A stretch of 31,299 nucleotides of DNA, taken from positions 1 to 31,299 of the forward strand of contig CAYONZ010000040.1 in NCBI GenBank assembly GCA_964405465.1, in the 5' to 3' direction. Below are positions 1 to 8,470 of this stretch, one piece after another (the first letter of the stretch is position 1; each line of letters begins with the position of its first letter). The position numbers were made by a program, and so were the translations under genes. The stretch comes from CAYONZ01 sp964405465. Its GTDB lineage: Bacteria > Bdellovibrionota > Bdellovibrionia > Bdellovibrionales > JAMPXM01. The notes under the pieces were generated by a model. The model saw only the letters and a list, made by a program, of their open reading frames with translations, was not told where the DNA came from and searched no databases.

Positions 1-246
<246 letters not shown>

Positions 247-285
247 GGGTGACTACTCTCCCCACTCTCGGCCATACTTAATCCC

Positions 286-1083
286 ATGCACGACATCACC
301 AGCGCCTCCCCCAATTCAATCTTTGCCCCAGCTCCGTCCCGCCGATCCCCTGTGTTTCCTTTTTTCATTTTTATTTTGGTCCTTTTCCTCTGTCCGCCCC
401 TTTTTGCCGGAGCAGCCCTTCCCACTCAGCTCCCAAAGCCTAGTCGCGAAGAGGTGCTCAAACAAATCGGTCTTTCCTCCAGCACCAAACTCCTCTCCGA
501 TCCCTATCCCCTCGGTGGTTTCAAGGGAATCGAAGTCGGAGTCTCCGTCGAAACCATTTCCTTCGACGAGGTTCGTGGCCTCGGCGGTCAAAGCGCCAAC
601 GTCAGCTCCGAAGTCATCGTTCCCAAGTTGTCCTTCGGCAAAGGTCTCTACAACAACCTTGACCTCTTCATGAGCTTCGTCCCCTACAGCGAAAGCACTC
701 GCGTGTCCCAATTCGGAGGCATAGCCCGTTGGGGCTTCTACGAGGGGGAGTTCGTTCCCTTTACCCTCTCAGCCCTCATTCACGGCACCAGCACAAATTT
801 CAATAACCAACTCGTTTCCCGTTCCCTGGGACTTGATCTCGTGGCTGGCCTCAATGCCAACTCCCTCGGGGTTTACCTCGGAGGCGGGCCCATTCAAGCC
901 ACAGGTTCTTTCCTCGGTGGCACCTCCGGAGTCACCGACACCGGACTCACCGAAAACGATCGTATCGAGGGCTTTCATTTCGTCGCCGGCTTGGCCTCTC
1001 ACCTTGGACAGCTGTTTCTTGCCATCGAGCTCGATCAATACTATCAAACCGTGGTCAGCGGTAAAATGGGTTTACGCTTTTAG
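286..1083 (+). CDS. Putative outer-membrane beta-barrel protein
   Basis: A 265-residue exported protein of unknown function. A basic stretch (SRRS) is followed by a strongly hydrophobic segment at about residues 24-40 ending in FAGAA, consistent with a signal peptide. The mature part alternates Gly/Ser/Thr and hydrophobic residues and ends in MGLRF; a C-terminal Phe is typical of outer-membrane barrels. No clear ribosome binding site precedes the ATG, and the n-region is long, so an internal GTG at 349 is an alternative start. It stands alone, closed by a hairpin terminator before argS. Codon use is markedly C-rich. The barrel is inferred from composition and the terminal residue; no family was recognised. 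Confidence 0.65.
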   Translation: MHDITSASPNSIFAPAPSRRSPVFPFFIFILVLFLCPPLFAGAALPTQLPKPSREEVLKQIGLSSSTKLLSDPYPLGGFKGIEVGVSVETISFDEVRGLGGQSANVSSEVIVPKLSFGKGLYNNLDLFMSFVPYSESTRVSQFGGIARWGFYEGEFVPFTLSALIHGTSTNFNNQLVSRSLGLDLVAGLNANSLGVYLGGGPIQATGSFLGGTSGVTDTGLTENDRIEGFHFVAGLASHLGQLFLAIELDQYYQTVVSGKMGLRF

Positions 1084-1103
1084 TTCTTTCGAAGTGGAAA
1101 AGC

Positions 1104-1130
1104 ACGAGGGAAATCCTCACTCGTTTTTTT
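1104..1130 (+). terminator. Rho-independent terminator
   Basis: ACGAG (1104-1108) pairs with CTCGT (1120-1124), with a partly paired interior, followed directly by a run of seven T. It closes the transcript of the upstream outer-membrane protein gene. Confidence 0.7.
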
Positions 1131-1156
1131 GAATTTCTATTTTTTTAGGAGGCTCC

Positions 1157-2941
1157 ATGCGCCTAATGCATGATCCAATTAAACTCGCAATTGCTCAAAA
1201 AATTCATGCGTCAATAGGTTCCCTTGGAGGGCCACTCGAGATCAATCTTCAGGACCTTTACGACTCCCTGGTTGAACCCCCCAATCTGTCCCTCGGAGAC
1301 TTGGCCTTCGGGTGTTTTCCCCTGGCTAAAGCCCTAAAAAAGGCTCCTGCCCAGATTGCCACTCAACTTCAGGGGCTACTCCCGGTCGATGAGGTTATCG
1401 AAAAAACCACGGCAGCAGGTCCCTATTTGAACTTCACCCTTAAGCTTTCTGCTCTGGGGGTTCATCTCCTGGAGCCAATCCTTCAGGCTCAATACTTTTC
1501 TCGTTCCCTAACCACCCAAACTCCCCGCACCATGATCGAGTACTGTCAGCCCAACACCCACAAGGAATTGCACGTTGGACACATGAGAAACCTCTGTCTC
1601 GGCAATGCCATTGTTCGAATGTTGAAGTACTCAGGCTATGAAGTGGTGACGGCGACCTTCCCTGGAGACGTTGGAACTCATGTGGCCAAGTGTCTCTGGT
1701 ACATGAAGTACCATAACACAGAACCGGTTCCGGCCGAGGGCAGGGGAGAGTGGCTCGGAAGAATGTACTCCCAGGGGAGTATCAAGTTGGAAGATGAGTT
1801 GGGCACTCCGCAGGAACCGGTCAATCGAGAAAAACTCACCGAGATTTTGCATCAACTCGAGGGAAAATCTGGGGAGTTTTATGATTTGTGGAAAGAAACT
1901 CGGGAGTGGTCCATTGCATTGATGAAGCATGCCTACGATTGGGCCGATGTGGCGTTTGATTATTGGATCTGGGAATCTGATGTTGATTCCCCAAGTGTTC
2001 GATGGGTGAAACAGCTCTTTGACGAGGGCAAGCTTGTGAGGTCCGAGGGTGCAATTGGGCTTGATCTGAGTGAAGACGGCCTGGGGTTTTGTCTCTTGTT
2101 GAAATCAGATGGTACCGGGTTATATGCGACGAAGGATCTTGAGCTGGCACGGCGAAAGTTTCAGGACCAGAAGATTGAGAAGAGTATTTACGTAGTGGAC
2201 ACCAGGCAGGCACTGCATTTCAAACAGGTGTTTAAGGCGCTAGAGAAGTTGGGATTCGAGCAAGCGAAGGATTGTTTTCATCTTCAATATAATTTTGTGG
2301 AGTTGCCGGATGGGGCGATGAGTTCGCGTAAGGGCAATGTGGTTCCTCTTATGCAATTGGTTGAGAGGATGCAGACAATGGTGAAGGAGCAATACCTTTC
2401 AAGATATGAAGAAGGGCCTGAAGCTGATTTTTCAAAAAATATTTGGACTGCAGAAGAGAAAAGTCTGGTGGCGCATCAGGTGGCTCAGGGGGCGATTAAA
2501 TACGGAATGGTTCGGATGGATAATAATAAGAAAATCGTTTTCGATATGAATGAGTGGTTGAAGCTCGATGGAGAGTCAGGACCGTTTATTCAGTATTCCT
2601 ATGCAAGGATTGCAAGCCTGTGTCGAAAGTTGAATTTCAGGGCTGAGGACAAAGTGAATTGGACACTATTGGCTTCGGAGTACGAAAGAGGGTTGGCGGT
2701 GTTGCTCATGCAGTTTAACACGGTGGTGTTGGGGGCTGCCGAGGGCTATAGGCCTGCGAGCTTGTGTGGGTATTTGTTTGATTTATCGAAGCGATTTAAT
2801 TTGTTTTACCATGAGTGTCCAATTGGGACGGCAGAGAGTGGGGAGTTGAGGCTGGCGCGATTGGCACTGGCATATGCCTGTGGAGAAACATTGAAGAGGG
2901 GCCTAGGGTTGTTGGGAGTGCCGGTACCAAATCGTATGTAA
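1157..2941 (+). CDS. argS: Arginyl-tRNA synthetase
   Basis: Class I aminoacyl-tRNA synthetase that charges tRNA-Arg in the cytoplasm. The 594 residues are normal length. The N-terminal region (about 1-110) is the tRNA-contacting add-on domain. The catalytic core carries the HIGH-type signature HVGH at 139-142, within a QPNTHKELHVGH context typical of ArgRS, and the KMSKS-equivalent MSSRKGN at 388-394. A helical anticodon-binding domain containing QYSYARI follows. The start is fixed by a perfect AGGAGG at 1147-1152, four bases before ATG. The gene ends NRM-TAA one base before a paired-box element. Base composition shifts inside the gene: C-rich codons in the first third, strongly G-rich in the last third. 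Confidence 0.97.
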   Translation: MRLMHDPIKLAIAQKIHASIGSLGGPLEINLQDLYDSLVEPPNLSLGDLAFGCFPLAKALKKAPAQIATQLQGLLPVDEVIEKTTAAGPYLNFTLKLSALGVHLLEPILQAQYFSRSLTTQTPRTMIEYCQPNTHKELHVGHMRNLCLGNAIVRMLKYSGYEVVTATFPGDVGTHVAKCLWYMKYHNTEPVPAEGRGEWLGRMYSQGSIKLEDELGTPQEPVNREKLTEILHQLEGKSGEFYDLWKETREWSIALMKHAYDWADVAFDYWIWESDVDSPSVRWVKQLFDEGKLVRSEGAIGLDLSEDGLGFCLLLKSDGTGLYATKDLELARRKFQDQKIEKSIYVVDTRQALHFKQVFKALEKLGFEQAKDCFHLQYNFVELPDGAMSSRKGNVVPLMQLVERMQTMVKEQYLSRYEEGPEADFSKNIWTAEEKSLVAHQVAQGAIKYGMVRMDNNKKIVFDMNEWLKLDGESGPFIQYSYARIASLCRKLNFRAEDKVNWTLLASEYERGLAVLLMQFNTVVLGAAEGYRPASLCGYLFDLSKRFNLFYHECPIGTAESGELRLARLALAYACGETLKRGLGLLGVPVPNRM

Positions 2942-2942
2942 T

Positions 2943-3116
2943 AACTGGTCCTGTTGGTTGTTGAAGCTCGTTTTCTGGAGATTGATTTTTTAGAGCCTTT
3001 TCAGGGAGTTCTTTGCCTGGAAAAAATTCTATTTGAAAACAGTCCGACTTTTGGCTTTTAATGTGTTGAGATCGCTTGGAAATTTCAGGAACGATCAACA
3101 GCGTGGTGATCCAGTT
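2943..3116 (+). repeat. Paired-box element, copy 2 (174 bp)
   Basis: Left box AACTGG-TCCTGTTGGT-TGTTGA (2943-2964) begins one base after the argS stop codon. The right box, TCAACA-N10-CCAGTT, lies at 3095-3116. The interior has its own hairpin, TTTTCAGG near 2998 with CCTGGAAAA near 3016. Its sequence is otherwise unrelated to the other copies. No flanking duplication is visible. Confidence 0.85.
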
Positions 3117-3224
3117 TGAAGATTTTGCAGTTTGATCCCTATTTTGCGTAGCCCTGATTTAGTTCGGTCTCCTGTTGCTGTATAGTGTCGAAGTATTTTT
3201 CCTCCGTAGGGGATTTTAAAACGC

Positions 3225-4016
3225 ATGAAAGCCTTGTTTACACTTCTGATTTTTCTTCTGATGTCGCCCCAGCTTCTGGCCAAACACGGTCTTTCCGCCA
3301 AACGCCCCTCTGGGATTTCGACTTCCTCCTTTCTGGCCTTCAGATCATTTTCCTCTCAGGGCTATCCCTCCGTACTCTCTGTCCGTCAGGAAGAAATCCT
3401 TGCCGATCTCACCAAGGTCCAGGACTGGGATCCGGCTAAAGATATCCACGATGCCTTTGCGCGAGTTCGAGACATTCGCTTTCTGTACTGGACCTCCGGC
3501 TTTGATCGTCGCGCCACCTGGCTCTATCCCGACGATGGATGTTTCATGCGTGCCGAGTTTGCCGCTAGACACTTGGAAGCCTGGGGTTACCCCAAGCCCT
3601 CTAAGATTTTCGTGTTCGGCGACTTAACCGTACAAACCAAGAACAGTCCCCTTGGGCAAGTCAGCTGGTGGTATCATGTCGTGGTTGGATATCGTCTCGG
3701 TGGCCAAGTCGTCGTCTTCGACCCTTCAATTGAGCCAACGAAAACCCTCACCTTTCAGGACTGGAAGGCACTGATGAGCAAAGCCTCAGGGAGTGACATT
3801 ACCGTCTCGGTTTGCGACTCCCATGCCTACGATCCTGACTCGAATTGCGAAAAGGGTGATCCCAACTCTGAGCAAACCGCCGTGTCGGACTCCCGTTCCT
3901 TTCTGTCAAATGAGTGGGATCGGTTATTGGAACTCAATCGTGATCCCAATCAAGAACTGGGTGATTTTCCCCCGTGGATGAAAAAAACTACTCTAGTTCA
4001 ACCTATTGATAAATAA
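3225..4016 (+). CDS. Secreted protein-glutaminase-like enzyme
   Basis: A 263-residue exported protein. Residues 1-19 form a classic signal peptide ending LLA-KH. The mature protein carries the ordered motifs DDGCFMRA (Cys106), SWWYHVVV (His151) and VVVFDPS (Asp166). This Cys-His-Asp arrangement, with the Arg-Ala after the Cys, matches bacterial protein-glutaminases, which deamidate glutamine side chains and have a papain/transglutaminase-like fold. A transglutaminase or cysteine protease of the same fold is the alternative. Two further cysteines near the C-terminus (VCDSH, NCEKG) could form a disulfide. The gene is preceded by a weak TATAGT -10 box at 3181-3186, and the start has no strong ribosome binding site. 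It is monocistronic. The family call rests on motif order and spacing. Confidence 0.7.
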   Translation: MKALFTLLIFLLMSPQLLAKHGLSAKRPSGISTSSFLAFRSFSSQGYPSVLSVRQEEILADLTKVQDWDPAKDIHDAFARVRDIRFLYWTSGFDRRATWLYPDDGCFMRAEFAARHLEAWGYPKPSKIFVFGDLTVQTKNSPLGQVSWWYHVVVGYRLGGQVVVFDPSIEPTKTLTFQDWKALMSKASGSDITVSVCDSHAYDPDSNCEKGDPNSEQTAVSDSRSFLSNEWDRLLELNRDPNQELGDFPPWMKKTTLVQPIDK

Positions 4017-4044
4017 TGTCTTTGAAGAAAAAATTATGCCGGAC

Positions 4045-4071
4045 TAAAGTTATAACGCACTGCGCCGATAA
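4045..4071 (+). promoter_or_regulatory. Sigma-28 (FliA) promoter of flagellin 1
   Basis: TAAA at 4045-4048, exactly 15 bases, then GCCGATAA at 4064-4071: a perfect match to the FliA consensus. Transcription should begin near 4078, about 218 bases before the flagellin start codon. Confidence 0.9.
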
Positions 4072-4077
4072 GTTCTG

Positions 4078-4295
4078 CGACTGCTGATCTGTGCTTTTAA
4101 TTTGGATCTGAAGTTCACGGTGTCCAGCTCCCCTCCGTAGCAAAAGGAGAACGCTGGTAGGTCGATGGTGACTCCTCGACCTAAACCTTGGGCACGGGCT
4201 CCCTGTCTAGGCGGGCCAATGTGCTGAACTCGGACGTGGGTTACTACCCTCTGTTTGTTGCTCGACTGGGCGTCGGGTAATAGGAGGGTGTTCAA
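4078..4295 (+). promoter_or_regulatory. Long structured 5' leader of flagellin 1
   Basis: About 218 untranslated bases lie between the predicted transcription start and the ATG. They contain a perfect 8-bp hairpin TAGGTCGA/TCGACCTA (4158-4183), weaker GC-rich pairings downstream, and the ribosome binding site AGGAGGG near 4282-4288. No convincing coding frame fills it. Leaders of similar length precede the other two flagellins. Confidence 0.6.
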
Positions 4296-5123
4296 ATGGG
4301 ATTACGTATTGCCACGAACGTGGCCAGCATTTCGGCGCAACGCCAATTGGCTCGTTCGGAGAGACGTACCACACATGCCATGCAGGCCTTGGCCTCGGGG
4401 TCCAGAATTGTTCAGGCTGGCGATGATGCTGCTGGTTTTGCAATTAGCGAAGTCTTACGGGGTCAGAGTTCGAGCTTGCGACAAGCCAAAAACAATGCCG
4501 AAAATGCCAAGGGTTTGATCCAGGTTGCTGAGGGTGGCCTAAACGAGCAAAACAACATCGTGATACGTTTGCGCGAGCTTGCCGTGCAGTCAGCAAGTGA
4601 TACGGTGAGCGAGGACGAACGTGGATATCTAAATGAGGAATTCAAACAGCTTCTCAGTGAAATGAATCGGATTGCCAAGACGACGACCTATGGAAATAAG
4701 ACGCTTTTGGCAGGATCGAACGAAAAATTTGAGTTTCAGCTTGGCGTGCATAATCGTGAGGAAGACATAATTCGATATACCCTGGACACGAACACGACGA
4801 CGGGAGCATTGGGTTTAGACTCGATGAGTATTCAGGACCGTGATGAGGCGCGAGACAATTTGACGGTGTTGGATGATGCTACGGGGAAACTGGCTAAGGC
4901 CAGGGCAGGGTTTGGCGCGATACAGAGTCGACTGGAAGTGGCATCGAATAATTTGGATTTACAGAATGAAAACATCACAGCGGCACGTTCGCGAATATCG
5001 GATGCCGACGTGGCATTTGAGAGTGCGGAATTGGTGCAGGGGCAGGTGGCGCAGGACTTTGGTATTAGTGTGCTGTCGCAGGCGAATCAGAGTTCGCAGA
5101 GGGCACTAAAACTATTATCCTAA
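4296..5123 (+). CDS. Flagellin 1
   Basis: A 275-residue flagellin, the subunit of the flagellar filament, exported through the flagellar type III apparatus. It has conserved N-terminal (GLRIATNVASISAQRQL, SGSRIVQAGDDAAGFAIS, RLRELAVQSAS) and C-terminal (ARSRISDADVAFESAEL, SVLSQANQSSQRALKLLS) D0/D1 regions and only about 60 residues between them. It is therefore the short type without the variable outer domains. It has its own sigma-28 promoter, is preceded by AGGAGGG, and ends TAA two bases before a paired-box element. It is the most divergent of the three here: it has GFAIS where the others have GLAIS or GLSIS, and AVQSAS where the others have GVQAAS. Confidence 0.96.
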   Translation: MGLRIATNVASISAQRQLARSERRTTHAMQALASGSRIVQAGDDAAGFAISEVLRGQSSSLRQAKNNAENAKGLIQVAEGGLNEQNNIVIRLRELAVQSASDTVSEDERGYLNEEFKQLLSEMNRIAKTTTYGNKTLLAGSNEKFEFQLGVHNREEDIIRYTLDTNTTTGALGLDSMSIQDRDEARDNLTVLDDATGKLAKARAGFGAIQSRLEVASNNLDLQNENITAARSRISDADVAFESAELVQGQVAQDFGISVLSQANQSSQRALKLLS

Positions 5124-5125
5124 CG

Positions 5126-5298
5126 AACTGGCCCCTCAAATTGTTGAAAGAGCTCTGTGGTGTCCTCAAGTTTTCTTTATATAATAAGACTTTAAGGTGG
5201 GCCCAGAGCAAATTAGGGGCGCAGATTCTCAAAAGATAGCTAACTGGCTAAATACTTTTGATGATTTTCCATAGTCTCAACAATTAAAAGCACCAGTT
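5126..5298 (+). repeat. Paired-box element, copy 3 (173 bp)
   Basis: Left box AACTGG-CCCCTCAAAT-TGTTGA (5126-5147) starts two bases after the flagellin 1 stop codon. The right box is at 5277-5298. Inside, GCTCTG and CAGAGC can pair. A further AACTGG at 5242-5247 lacks the second half-box and is ignored. Confidence 0.85.
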
Positions 5299-5302
5299 TA
5301 TT

Positions 5303-5322
5303 TTGTCGCAGTTTCGCGACAA
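5303..5322. terminator. Hairpin downstream of copy 3
   Basis: TTGTCGC (5303-5309) and GCGACAA (5316-5322) form a perfect 7-bp stem with a six-base loop, five bases beyond the element. There is no strong T-run on the plus strand, so it may be an RNA-stabilising or weak termination hairpin for flagellin 1. Confidence 0.4.
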
Positions 5323-5445
5323 CCCCTCCCAAGTCTCCTTCGTCCTAGACCAAAGGCGAAAAATTTAAAAAAATTTTTTTGACTTCAATTTCAGTCTTTT
5401 CAACTACAAGACGCGCTGCGTTTAAAAAATCACTAGACCTACGTC

Positions 5446-5472
5446 TAAAGTTTCCTGGACCAAGGCCGAGAA
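5446..5472 (+). promoter_or_regulatory. Sigma-28 promoter of flagellin 2
   Basis: TAAAGTTT begins at 5446. Exactly 15 bases separate TAAA from GCCGAGAA (5465-5472), one mismatch from the FliA -10 consensus. Predicted start of transcription is near 5479. Confidence 0.88.
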
Positions 5473-5479
5473 GTGTTTT

Positions 5480-5762
5480 GAACACGTTGGGACACTTCTC
5501 CAAGAGGCACATTTCAGCAGTCAAGACGAAATGGCCCCTCCTAGAGATTCTCAAGCTCGAGAGTGTGTCAGTCACCACACTCTCGAACTTAGAGATGTCC
5601 CCACATAAATAAAATTTGTTTTTAAAAAAATAACCTCTTCTGCATGGAAGAAGTGCGCGTTCGATCGCAGGTGGCCTTTTACCCAGGTCATCCAACAATT
5701 CGAACTCGGGCTATGGGCAGCTCACGGTTGGAGCAAGGTTAGTTTTAATGTGGGAGGCTACT
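5480..5762 (+). promoter_or_regulatory. Long structured 5' leader of flagellin 2
   Basis: About 283 untranslated bases. The dominant feature is a perfect 10-bp stem, CGAGAGTGTG (5558-5567) with CACACTCTCG (5576-5585), not followed by a T-run. The rest shows no credible coding frame. The ribosome binding site GGGAGG is at 5752-5757. Confidence 0.6.
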
Positions 5763-6593
5763 ATGGGCTTAAGGATTTCTACAAACGTTGCGTCTATAAA
5801 CGCACAACGACAGCTGGTAACCCAGCAAAAACGGAACTCGCATGCTTTGGCTGCGTTGTCATCGGGTTCTCGAATCGTGAATGCAGCCGACGATGCCGCC
5901 GGTCTGGCAATTTCAGAAAACATCAAGGGGCAAACTCGAGGTATCGCCCAAGCAAGGCAAAACGCCTTCAATGCCATTTCGCTCGTGCAGGTGAGTGAGG
6001 GTGGACTCAACGAGGTGAATAACATCTTGATTCGTCTTCGTGAGTTGGGTGTTCAGGCTGCGAGTGACAATATAGGTGATGTCGAACGCGGGTTTCTAAA
6101 TACAGAAGCTCAGCAATTGATCTCGGAATCAGACCGAATTGCAAAGACCACTCGGTTCGGTAATAAAAAACTTTTGGATGGATCTGGTGAGGAACTCGAG
6201 TTTCATGTCGGACCATTTGGCGATAAAGACAATATTATTAAATACAATATGAAGGCGGATGCGACAGCTGATGCTCTTGGGTTTGCTTCAATCTCGGTTG
6301 GCGACAAAGAGGGTGCACGGGAAACACTGGCCTCAGTGGACGAAGCCTTGGTTCGATTAGGAAAAATGCGCGCCGATTTTGGTGCGGTTCAAAGTCGATT
6401 GAATACGACGACTTCGAATTTAGACATTCAATACGAAAACCTCTCGGCGGCAAACTCCAGATTGCGTGACACTGACGTGGCGTTTGAGAGTGCTGAATTG
6501 GCGTCATCCAATATTCTTCAAAACGCGGCGATCTCGGTATTGGCTCAGGCCAATCAACAACCAAATGCTGCAATTCGATTGTTACAGAGTTGA
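5763..6593 (+). CDS. Flagellin 2
   Basis: A 276-residue short flagellin with the canonical termini GLRISTNVASINAQRQL, SGSRIVNAADDAAGLAIS, LRELGVQAASD and, at the C-terminus, NSRLRDTDVAFESAEL followed by ISVLAQANQQPNAAIRLLQS. An upstream in-frame ATG at 5748 would add five residues. I chose 5763 because GGGAGG at 5752-5757 is correctly spaced for it and every flagellin here begins M-G-[LM]-R-I. It has its own sigma-28 promoter and a terminator hairpin, so it is a single-gene transcript. Confidence 0.96.
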   Translation: MGLRISTNVASINAQRQLVTQQKRNSHALAALSSGSRIVNAADDAAGLAISENIKGQTRGIAQARQNAFNAISLVQVSEGGLNEVNNILIRLRELGVQAASDNIGDVERGFLNTEAQQLISESDRIAKTTRFGNKKLLDGSGEELEFHVGPFGDKDNIIKYNMKADATADALGFASISVGDKEGARETLASVDEALVRLGKMRADFGAVQSRLNTTTSNLDIQYENLSAANSRLRDTDVAFESAELASSNILQNAAISVLAQANQQPNAAIRLLQS

Positions 6594-6610
6594 TAAACAG
6601 GGTGTTGATG

Positions 6611-6634
6611 AGCGGGGTACTTTGGTTCCCCGCT
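6611..6634 (+). terminator. Terminator of flagellin 2
   Basis: AGCGGGG and CCCCGCT form a stem extended by an AC/GT pair around a short TTTG loop, starting 17 bases after the stop codon. The following stretch is only moderately T-rich (TCTCGCTC). Confidence 0.65.
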
Positions 6635-6911
6635 TCTCGCTCACATAGGGATGTTCTGGTCACTAGGCACAGCTGACGACGGCGCCCAATGAAAGGCGAT
6701 AGGTGCAGTGCTTAACGAGGGCGAGTGCGGCTCGAGGAACAATTGTAGCGGCAGCAAATTCGAGGCTGTCTGTTCCGAGAGTCGAGGGTGAGAAGAAGGA
6801 TTTGATCATGGAGTTAAGTACAGTGGCTGGGCAGCCATAAAGGATTGAAAGTATTTTGAGGGTAGTAACCCACTCTTGGCGTAGAAACCAGGATCACTAC
6901 CTTTATGCCCA
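6635..6911. other. Intergenic region with no firm gene
   Basis: Two short frames exist: minus-strand 6663-6809 (48 codons) and plus-strand 6703-6840 (45 codons, GTG start). Neither has a good ribosome binding site or recognisable protein sequence, so neither is called. The 16-mer at 6858-6873 is an exact reverse complement of 4236-4251 in the flagellin 1 leader, which may be chance. Confidence 0.5.
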
Positions 6912-7856
6912 CCCCGGGGGAGAGTTGCCCCTGGGGATTTTATCAACTGGCTCCTTAGAATGTTGAATGTGTTTCGGCAATTTTAGGTTCGAATTGTGAT
7001 GTAGAACTACAAGAGCAAGGTGCAAGTCGAGGCGTTCCATTTTTTTTGTTGTGCACCAGGTTTTTCTTATCAATCGGCTCGTTCGAGCTCGAAGAACTGC
7101 ACATGTATGATTCAGACTAAACAATGGATCAAATGTAGCACTTTTCAGTTCCCCTTGGCCCACAATACATGATCGTCGACTGAGATAGGTTTTGTGTTTT
7201 GATTGAGGAAAGAATTTTCGCACATCCGGCGGATAATGTGGATTCTGATCTGATTTAATCACACAACTTGGGTGGACCAGCGACTGTAATTCGGAAAACA
7301 ATTTTGCTCGAGCTTTTCTTCTCTGATCTTGCCTTTCTCCATATTTACTCTGCAGGCTTGTACTTAAATTTCTTTTGGGGCGCATTTTTGAAACTTGATA
7401 ACCGAGTATGCGCCGTGACCTATGTTCTACTGCAATTGAAATTGCAATAGGCTTACACTTGGTGTGCTCAAACGTCTCCATGTCGTCAAATTCAATGATT
7501 TGTGACTTTGGAAAAGGGATGTGAAAGTGACGAAGTTTGGTTTGCGCGGCCTTTGCGGTGAAGAGAAACTTTCTGACGAATGTGCCTCTGGTCACCTTGA
7601 GAATTTTTGCGCCCTCCCGTTGTGAAACTCCTCCAACCAGCAATTGAACAACCTTGGAGTTAAGGTGGCGTTTTTTTTGTCGATAACAAGCGGATAGTGT
7701 GGCAACGGAAAAATGACGTTCGCAGGGGCGACAAATGTAGCGCTGCACGGTTTTTCGATCTGATTTTCGGTAGAATTGTCCGAACTTACTGACGCCAGTT
7801 CGAGATCCGGGTGTTCTTTTGTAGGGAGTCTGACAACTTGGGCATTTGATCTTCAT
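6903..7856 (-). CDS. IS1-like DDE transposase
   Basis: A 317-residue transposase that would cut and join the element's ends. A zinc ribbon occupies the N-terminus (CPSC at 5-8, CRPC at 42-45), then a helix-turn-helix region (about 65-100). The DDE catalytic core follows, with candidate acidic residues in EFDDMETFEH (Asp124 or 125), IKSDQNPHYP (Asp203) and KKMERLDLHL (Glu274). The C-terminal layout, NH-x-RL-RKTW-E-H-N, resembles IS1 InsB. An upstream in-frame ATG at 7922 would lie inside the right terminal box, so I prefer 7856, although neither has a good ribosome binding site. The frame reads out through the left box (KEPV) and adds 13 flank-encoded residues, so its native C-terminus may differ. 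No frameshift is present, unlike classical IS1. Confidence 0.75.
   Translation of the reverse strand: MKIKCPSCQTPYKRTPGSRTGVSKFGQFYRKSDRKTVQRYICRPCERHFSVATLSACYRQKKRHLNSKVVQLLVGGVSQREGAKILKVTRGTFVRKFLFTAKAAQTKLRHFHIPFPKSQIIEFDDMETFEHTKCKPIAISIAVEHRSRRILGYQVSKMRPKRNLSTSLQSKYGERQDQRRKARAKLFSELQSLVHPSCVIKSDQNPHYPPDVRKFFPQSKHKTYLSRRSCIVGQGELKSATFDPLFSLNHTCAVLRARTSRLIRKTWCTTKKMERLDLHLALVVLHHNSNLKLPKHIQHSKEPVDKIPRGNSPPGWA
6912..6942 (+). terminator. Strong GC hairpin with T-rich tail
   Basis: A 9-bp stem (6912-6920 with 6928-6936, one G-T wobble) and the seven-base loop AGAGTTG are followed by ATTTTAT. It reads as a plus-strand terminator, but no clear gene ends just before it. The insertion element begins three bases later. 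Confidence 0.6.
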
Positions 7857-7934
7857 ATAAAGATGAAGTCGCAAGAAGAATGCCGGTATGGGGCAGAGAG
7901 ATTCAACGTGTCCCAACAGCATAGAGTGCCAGTT
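6945..7934 (-). mobile_element. IS1-like insertion element with paired-box ends (990 bp)
   Basis: Left end AACTGG-CTCCTTAGAA-TGTTGA (6945-6966). Right end CCAACA-N10-CCAGTT (7913-7934), one mismatch from the family half-box. These are the same termini as on the six 172-174 bp elements, but here they enclose a transposase gene on the minus strand. No target duplication is evident. The left end lies just after a terminator hairpin. The right end overlaps by one base the stop codon of the minus-strand gene next to it. Confidence 0.75.
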
Positions 7935-8470
7935 TAGGGATTGCAGGAACCTATTTTTTTTCCAGAAAATTTGAGTCTGATGCGGCTTTTTTCAGCGGAC
8001 TCGCCTTTCGCGGAGACAGTTAGTTCGCCTGAGAATTCACTTTTCCGAGTTTTAGTAAACCCGACAAAAAATCCATCCGGTATGCATTCTCCTGAAAAAT
8101 GAAATTCATTTCCCTTGTTGGAAGAATTATTTATTTTGCAATTTTTTTGACCCAAGAATCTCGCTGTTATTTTTTCTTGAGACAGCTCTTGGTCCTCTAA
8201 GCAAATCTCATTGACGGTAGTTTTGGCATCGGGAAGAGCGAGTGTTGATGGAAATTTTTTTGTCGTTGGTAAAGATGAAGGGGATAGGATTTCTACGGTC
8301 GTTGTGGTTTTGAATTTGGCTCTTGGGATAGTGGTGGTGGCTCGTGAACTTTTTGTCGGTATGACGATGATGAGAAGAATTAAAGTGGTAGTCCAGAGCC
8401 ATTGAAGGCTTGATATTTCGGTTGTTTTTTGTGCCGAGTTCAATTTCAAAGGCATCCTTCCCGTAATCAT
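7934..8470 (-). CDS. DUF3617-like exported protein
   Basis: A 178-residue protein. A hydrophobic segment at about residues 26-40 (WTTTLILLIIVIP) should act as signal peptide or membrane anchor. A Thr/Ser/Pro-rich linker follows. The C-terminal domain has three spaced cysteines (ICLEDQ, NCKI, GECIP), a Gly/Ser-rich beta pattern, and ends KFSGKKIGSC. That matches the DUF3617 layout, whose members usually end G-(K/R)-x-I-G-x-C. Function of the family is unknown. The start could also be the ATG five codons downstream. The stop codon shares its last base with the right end of the IS1-like element, so the element sits directly at this gene's 3' end. Confidence 0.6.
   Translation of the reverse strand: MITGRMPLKLNSAQKTTEISSLQWLWTTTLILLIIVIPTKSSRATTTIPRAKFKTTTTVEILSPSSLPTTKKFPSTLALPDAKTTVNEICLEDQELSQEKITARFLGQKNCKINNSSNKGNEFHFSGECIPDGFFVGFTKTRKSEFSGELTVSAKGESAEKSRIRLKFSGKKIGSCNP

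Noticed and set aside
6663..6840. Two short opposite-strand frames between flagellin 2 and the insertion element
   Set aside because: No ribosome binding sites, no recognisable protein features, and they overlap each other.
4236..6873. 16-bp exact inverted match between 4236-4251 and 6858-6873
   Set aside because: One such match is not far from chance for a window of this size, and no similarity extends beyond it.
7129..7150. Possible partner box TCAAAT-N10-TCAGTT for the left end at 6945
   Set aside because: It has three mismatches, lies inside the transposase frame and is at the wrong distance (206 bp). The box at 7913-7934 is a much better partner.
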